Of a stretch of 64,000 nucleotides of DNA, positions 59,898-64,000 are shown in pieces. Origin of the DNA: Bog-793 sp050013835 (GTDB lineage: Bacteria > Actinomycetota > Acidimicrobiia > Acidimicrobiales > Bog-793); contig JBEKEM010000003.1 of assembly GCA_050013835.1 (NCBI GenBank), positions 1 to 64,000 on the forward strand, read 5' to 3'. The notes beneath the pieces were generated by a model that saw only the letters and a program-made list of their open reading frames with translations, searched no databases and was not told the origin of the DNA. Position numbers and translations under genes: made by a program. Position 1 is the stretch's first letter; each line of letters starts with the position of its first letter.

Positions 59898-60968
59898 ATG
59901 TCGTCGACCACGATCGCCGTCATCGGAGGAGGACCCGGAGGGCTGCGCGCCGCGCAGGGAATCGCCGACCTCGGCCAAGGGGTCGTGCTGGTCGAGAAGC
60001 TCGATCACCTCGGGGGCTCCCCGATCACCCAGAGGTACTACAGGCTGACCCCGCGCGGTGAGCTCGCGCAACCGCAGATGCAGCGGCTGATCGACCTCGT
60101 CACCGCCAATCCGCTCACCGATGTCCGCTGCCAGACCGAACTCGTCGGCATGACGGGAGAGCCGGGGGCGTTTGCCATCACGCTGCGCGACGCACCGACC
60201 GGAAGCACCGAGACGGTCGAGTGCGGCGCACTCATCGTCGCCACCGGGTTCAGCCACTTCGACCCGGGTCGAGCCACCCAGATGTACGGGTACTTCGAGT
60301 TCCCCGACGTCATCACCCAGCCCGACCTCGAGGCCATGCTGTCCGATCACCGGGTGCTGCGCCCCTCCAACGGCCAGCCGCCAGAGCGGATCTGCTTCGT
60401 CCAGTGTGTCGGCAGCCGCGACCGGCAGATCGGCAACGAGTACTGCTCGAAGGTCTGTTGCGGAGTGGCGTCCAAGGAGGCGACCGAGATCCGGCAGCTT
60501 CTTCCGGACTCGAAGGTGCTCATCTTCTACATCGACATGCGGACGTACGGCTACTGGGAGAACGAGATCTACTGGCCCGCGCAAGAACAGCACCACGTCC
60601 AGTACGTCAAGGGGCTGATCACCGAGGTCCTGCCAAAGGGTGACCGCCTGCTGGTGCGCGGCGAGGACACGACGATGGGTCGGCCGATGGAGGTGCTCAT
60701 GGACCTCGTCGTGCTGTCGGTCGGCATGGAACCGTCACCGGGAACCCGCGAGCTCGCCAGGCTGCTCGGGGTGCGACAGAACAAGTTCGGCTTCATCGAC
60801 GCCGTGGGTGCGCCACTCGATCCCGTCACGACCGACCGGGAAGGGGTCTTCGCCTGCGGTGCGGCGCTCGGCCCCGCCGATCTCGAGGACACCGTCTCCT
60901 CGGCGGCGGCGGCGGCCATGAGGGCCGTCGGCTTCCTGCGGTCCCGCGCCGTCGCCAAGGCAAACTGA
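59898..60968 (+). CDS. shdrA: sHdrA: FAD-binding subunit of sHdr complex
   Basis: A 356-residue flavoprotein, much shorter than methanogen HdrA (which has extra ferredoxin domains), as is typical for sHdrA. The FAD loop is IAVIGGGPGGLRAA at residues 6-19. A cysteine group sits in FVQCVGSRD and GNEYCSKVCCG, giving ligands for one Fe-S cluster. GVFACGAALGPADLEDTV near the end is the second FAD contact. GAGGTG precedes ATG 59898. It is the electron-bifurcation homologue, but in sulfur oxidisers it is expected to hand electrons to NAD or another acceptor. Confidence 0.88.
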   Translation: MSSTTIAVIGGGPGGLRAAQGIADLGQGVVLVEKLDHLGGSPITQRYYRLTPRGELAQPQMQRLIDLVTANPLTDVRCQTELVGMTGEPGAFAITLRDAPTGSTETVECGALIVATGFSHFDPGRATQMYGYFEFPDVITQPDLEAMLSDHRVLRPSNGQPPERICFVQCVGSRDRQIGNEYCSKVCCGVASKEATEIRQLLPDSKVLIFYIDMRTYGYWENEIYWPAQEQHHVQYVKGLITEVLPKGDRLLVRGEDTTMGRPMEVLMDLVVLSVGMEPSPGTRELARLLGVRQNKFGFIDAVGAPLDPVTTDREGVFACGAALGPADLEDTVSSAAAAAMRAVGFLRSRAVAKAN

Positions 60969-60969
60969 G

Positions 60970-61734
60970 GTGACGGTTCCCGCGATGGTCGGTCCCGTCG
61001 TCGACACGCTGAGCGCCCAGGAGTTCCAGCGCGAGATCCTGGAGCGGATCAGCGACACAGAGCTGCAGGTCATCGCCCGGGACGTCGAGCGCAAGTCGGC
61101 GGCACTGCGGGAGCTGTGCTCGGGAACCTCGCGCCCGTCGGACCGCGCCACGCTGCGCCAGGAGCTGCGCTGGGTGTTCGCGACCCGGCGGCGCGCCGAC
61201 AGGATCCTCGACCTGGCCGGACCGGAGGCCCTCGCCGCGGCCATCGGTGGGCTGCTCGGCGACAGCGATCCGGTGCAGGACAGGCTGGACCGCTTCGTGG
61301 CCACATGGGAGAACCTCGTACCGGAGCCCGCGCCGGGGAGCTGCGGCTTCGAGCTGGCGGCCGAACTGCTGCACTTCATGTCGCCCGACCGGTACTGGTT
61401 GTGGACGAGGTGGATCTGGGATCCGGACACCCGGACCGGTGCACTGGCTCTCGTCACGACCGATGACGTCGACCTCGGCGAGGGGGACACAACAGGGGCG
61501 ATGTACCTCACGGTCGGGCGGGCGACCGCCTTCCTCGAGGAGACCGGCAAGGCGGCGGGTCTCACGACGGCGGGTCCCGGTCTTTTCGGCGTTGACGTCC
61601 TACTCGCCTCCGTCTACGCGGTGTACATGTACACGGTCCTGCGGCTGCGGATGAGCCGAGAGTTCAACCGGGTGATCCCGCCACTGCCCGATCTCGTGCG
61701 CCGCCTGCTCGGCGTCGACGACCGGGAGTCGTAG
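60970..61734 (+). CDS. sHdr-operon hypothetical protein (sHdrH position)
   Basis: A 254-residue soluble protein with no cluster motif and few cysteines. The N-terminal half is helical (EFQREILERISDTELQVIAR), the C-terminal half alpha/beta with a DRYWLWTRWIWDPDT segment. It occupies the position of the conserved hypothetical gene between shdrA and shdrC2 in known sHdr operons, which is the only support for the name. GTG 60970 begins one base after the shdrA stop. Function is unknown even in studied systems as far as I know; an assembly or binding role is possible. Confidence 0.78.
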   Translation: MTVPAMVGPVVDTLSAQEFQREILERISDTELQVIARDVERKSAALRELCSGTSRPSDRATLRQELRWVFATRRRADRILDLAGPEALAAAIGGLLGDSDPVQDRLDRFVATWENLVPEPAPGSCGFELAAELLHFMSPDRYWLWTRWIWDPDTRTGALALVTTDDVDLGEGDTTGAMYLTVGRATAFLEETGKAAGLTTAGPGLFGVDVLLASVYAVYMYTVLRLRMSREFNRVIPPLPDLVRRLLGVDDRES

Positions 61735-61738
61735 AACC

Positions 61739-63046
61739 GTGCCGGTCGGAGGACGCAAGGTCCCGCCCGTTGTCGTCGAGAAGGAGACGGCCACCGTCGC
61801 CTCCACCATCTCGGGACGCGAGGTCGAGCTCGGGGCGACGTGGAACCGGATGTTCGAGCCACGGGTCCTCACGAACTACGGCCCCGACGGCTTCGTCCCG
61901 ATCTCGGCGCTGCCCGGTGGAGAGTCCCTCGAGTGGTGCTTCGGCTGCGGCAAGTGCATCCCGGCCTGCCCCGTCGACATGGTGGGCGACTACGGCCCGC
62001 GCAAGCTCCATCGCAAGGTCCAGACGGGCACCGATTTGTTCACCGATTCCGACCTGTGGCTCTGCACCGCCTGCGGGAACTGCCTGCGAGTCTGCCCGAA
62101 GCGGGTCGACATGCTCACGGTCATGCCGGCTGTACGCGAGGTCGCGCTGGCCGCCGGCGCGGTGCCGGCCGAGTTGCAGGACGTCTTCGAGAAGACCTTC
62201 CGGCAAGGCAACGCCCTCGGCCAGAGCCAACGGCGGCGGGCGCAGTGGGCGGACGCCGCCGGGGTCCCGGTCCGGATCCTCGCCAAGGACCCGGCGCCCG
62301 TCGACGTCCTTTTCTACGTGGAGGACTACTGGAGCTTCCACCCCCGCGGCCAGGAGGCGGCGCGCGCCTTCGCGAGAGTCGCGACCGCACTCGGCGTCGA
62401 TTGGGCGATCCTCGGCCCGGAAGAGAAGACGCTCGGCGACTCGCAGCGCCTCGCCGGCGAAAAGGGCCTTTTCGAGGCGCTGGTCGAGGACGCCGCGGCG
62501 ACGCTGGCGAACTACGAGTTCAACCGGATCGTGACACCCGACCCACACGCCTTCAACGCGCTCGTCAAGGAGTACCCCGGGCGCGGGCACCGCTACGAGG
62601 CGCTCCATTACACGCAGCTGCTCGCGCCGCTCGTCGGCCAGATCCGGTGGGAGCGGGAGCTCGATCTCAAGGTGACGTTCCACGACCCGTGCTACCTGGG
62701 GAGGCAGAACGGCGAGTACGACGCCCCCCGGACGCTTATCGAGGCCATCCCCGGCGTGCAGCTGGTCGAGATGGACCGCTGCCGCCAGAACGGCTACTGC
62801 TGCGGTGGCGGGGGCGGCGGCATGTGGCTCGACGGCTTCACGGGCGACCACACGAGCGAACGGCTGTCCGAGCGCCGGGTCCGCGAGGCGGCCCAGACCG
62901 GGGCCGACGTGCTGGCGGTTTGCTGCCCCTACGAGGTGTCCCGGTTCTCCGACGCCGCCAAGGCGACCGGTCACGACGAGCTCCGGGTCTGCGACGTCAT
63001 CGAGCTGGTCGACGAGGCGATGCGGGGCGCAACGGACCATGGCTGA
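61739..63046 (+). CDS. sHdrC2-sHdrB2-like fused iron-sulfur protein
   Basis: A 435-residue protein with an N-terminal HdrC-like half: C67, C70, C73, C77 in CFGCGKCIPACP and C109, C112, C115, C119 in CTACGNCLRVCP. The C-terminal half has one CCG domain: C318, C348, C354-C355 in YCCGGGGGGMW and C395-C396. Known operons list C2 and B2 as separate genes after hyp; here a single frame carries both elements, like HdrD. I cannot verify from memory how many relatives are fused. GTG 61739 follows hyp by 4 bases and its stop overlaps the lipoate ligase ATG by 8 bases. Confidence 0.82.
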   Translation: MPVGGRKVPPVVVEKETATVASTISGREVELGATWNRMFEPRVLTNYGPDGFVPISALPGGESLEWCFGCGKCIPACPVDMVGDYGPRKLHRKVQTGTDLFTDSDLWLCTACGNCLRVCPKRVDMLTVMPAVREVALAAGAVPAELQDVFEKTFRQGNALGQSQRRRAQWADAAGVPVRILAKDPAPVDVLFYVEDYWSFHPRGQEAARAFARVATALGVDWAILGPEEKTLGDSQRLAGEKGLFEALVEDAAATLANYEFNRIVTPDPHAFNALVKEYPGRGHRYEALHYTQLLAPLVGQIRWERELDLKVTFHDPCYLGRQNGEYDAPRTLIEAIPGVQLVEMDRCRQNGYCCGGGGGGMWLDGFTGDHTSERLSERRVREAAQTGADVLAVCCPYEVSRFSDAAKATGHDELRVCDVIELVDEAMRGATDHG

Positions 63047-64000
63047 GCCGCTGCGCGTCATCGACTTCGGATCCCGCCCGCCGTTGCGCTCGCAGACGCT
63101 GTGGCACGCCGTCGGTTACGGGGTGTCGGCCGGCGCGCCGGCGACGCTCTCCTTCGTCCGCCCGGCCGTCCCGTACGTCTGTATCGGTTTTCACCGCCCC
63201 CTCGACGAGGTGGACCCCGACTTCTGCCGGGCGGAGGGCCTGCCGGTCCTGCGGCGGATGGTCGGCGGCGGTCCGGTGTACCTGGACTCAGGCCAGCTGC
63301 TCTTCCAGATTTGCCTGCCCGCCGCCTCGGTGCCGGCGGTCCGGCCCAAGGCCCTGCGCCAGCTGCTCGAACCCGCTGTAGCGGCCTTCCGCGCCGTCGG
63401 GGTGCGGGCCGTGCTCGACGAGGACTCGGAGATCTGCCTCGGCGACGCCAAGATCTGCGGACACGGGGCCGGGCAGATCGGTGACGCCGTCGTCGTCTGC
63501 GGCAACCTGATCGAGCGCTTCGACCACGCGCGGGCGACGCGGGTGCTCGCGATGACCGATCCGGCCCAGCGGGATCAGACGCTCGCCCTCATGCGCCGCT
63601 TCGTGGCCGCGACCCCGGTCGATCCCGTCAGCTTCCGGGCCGCCATGGTCGCCGCCTACGCCGCCAGGCTCGGGCTCACCGCCCGGCTGGGGGAACTGGA
63701 CGACGTCGAGCACGCCGCGCTCACCTCGCTCGACGAGCAATTCGTCAGCAACAACTGGCTGGCCGGACCGGGCCGGCCGGGCCCGCAAGCCGGTCCCGGA
63801 CCGGTCGCGCGCCAGGTCAAGGTGCGCGCCAGGATCTGGACGCTTAGCGCGACCCACGAAGGTGCGCAGGTCGCGGCCACCGTGGTTCGAGGAACGGTCC
63901 TCGCGGCACGACTGCACGACCCCGGACTCAACGGTCTGGCCGTAAGAGCGGAACAGGCCCTCGTCGGGATCCCGCTGCGGTCGGTCGGCGACGTGCTGGC
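63039..64000 (+). CDS. Lipoate-protein ligase of the sHdr system (partial, runs off right edge)
   Basis: At least 320 residues of a lipoate ligase. The lipoyl-AMP-binding motif RRMVGGGPVYLD lies at 72-83 and the catalytic lysine is probably K138 in GDAKICGHGAG. After about residue 215 there is an accessory (LplB-like) domain with VKVRARIWTLSA and LVGIPLRSVGDVL, so the two halves of split ligases are joined here. In sHdr operons such a ligase, called sLpl(AB), lipoylates the carrier LbpA. ATG 63039 overlaps the preceding stop by 8 bases. The gene for LbpA is expected beyond the window. Confidence 0.83.
   Translation, partial: MAEPLRVIDFGSRPPLRSQTLWHAVGYGVSAGAPATLSFVRPAVPYVCIGFHRPLDEVDPDFCRAEGLPVLRRMVGGGPVYLDSGQLLFQICLPAASVPAVRPKALRQLLEPAVAAFRAVGVRAVLDEDSEICLGDAKICGHGAGQIGDAVVVCGNLIERFDHARATRVLAMTDPAQRDQTLALMRRFVAATPVDPVSFRAAMVAAYAARLGLTARLGELDDVEHAALTSLDEQFVSNNWLAGPGRPGPQAGPGPVARQVKVRARIWTLSATHEGAQVAATVVRGTVLAARLHDPGLNGLAVRAEQALVGIPLRSVGDVL

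Noticed and set aside
1..64000. CRISPR arrays, tRNA or rRNA genes
   Set aside because: No regularly spaced repeats, cloverleaf-type sequences or conserved rRNA stretches were noticed on reading the window; a covariance-model search was not possible.

Overview
The window is very GC-rich (around 70 percent by eye), almost fully coding, and rich in GTG and TTG starts. It looks like chromosomal DNA of an actinomycete-type bacterium (Actinomycetota, perhaps Acidimicrobiia). Supporting signs are an Mrp/ApbC protein that ends its P-loop domain in the actinobacterial ENMSWxxxPDGT style without the usual CxxC, an F420-type luciferase-family oxidoreductase, a small lipoprotein with TTTLP repeats, and several start codons that sit 6-9 nt after a TAnnnT hexamer with no Shine-Dalgarno sequence (leaderless style). 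The taxonomic call is an inference, not a proof.

Layout. 0-15 kb is mostly housekeeping: a transposase tail at the left edge, a dGTPase-like HD protein, an Fe-S group (Mrp, a SufR-like regulator, a cysteine desulfurase), GDP-mannose dehydratase, a cold-shock protein, divergent cysS/valS, a drug-type ABC transporter pair, a DNA glycosylase, a small zincin and an ArdC/ImmA-like protein.

15.5-46 kb is a nucleobase-degradation island with its molybdenum supply. It holds three molybdenum hydroxylases: a separate-subunit xanthine dehydrogenase, an XdhD-like protein whose Fe-S domain has lost all eight cysteine ligands together with a YgfM-like FAD protein, and a fused 2Fe-2S/Mo enzyme of the selenium-dependent xanthine dehydrogenase type. 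It also holds XdhC, MocA, adenine deaminase, an 8-oxoguanine-deaminase-like protein, an SsnA-like aminohydrolase, a hydantoinase, an NCS1 nucleobase permease, two fold-type II PLP enzymes, three transcarbamylase paralogues and carbamate kinase. The gene set resembles the E. coli ygeW-xdhD (ygf) purine cluster. Its logic would be: import or deaminate a purine, hydroxylate it, open the ring, phosphorolyse the ureido product to carbamoyl phosphate, and make ATP with carbamate kinase. MoaA, MoaC, MoaD, MoaE, Mog and MoeA and a molybdate/tungstate ABC transporter (46-52 kb, with a PadR regulator and a good operator palindrome) feed the enzymes. A formate-tetrahydrofolate ligase (53.3-55.0 kb) follows.

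55.6-64 kb is a single forward operon: cysK, cysE, tusA, dsrE, then the order shdrC1-B1-A-hyp-(C2B2 fused) and a lipoate-protein ligase that runs off the right edge. This is the sulfur-oxidising heterodisulfide-reductase-like (sHdr) system. It should work with a lipoate-binding protein (LbpA) encoded just beyond the window. Finding it joined to cysteine-synthesis genes in this kind of genome is the most striking feature here, together with the cysteine-free XdhD-like enzyme.
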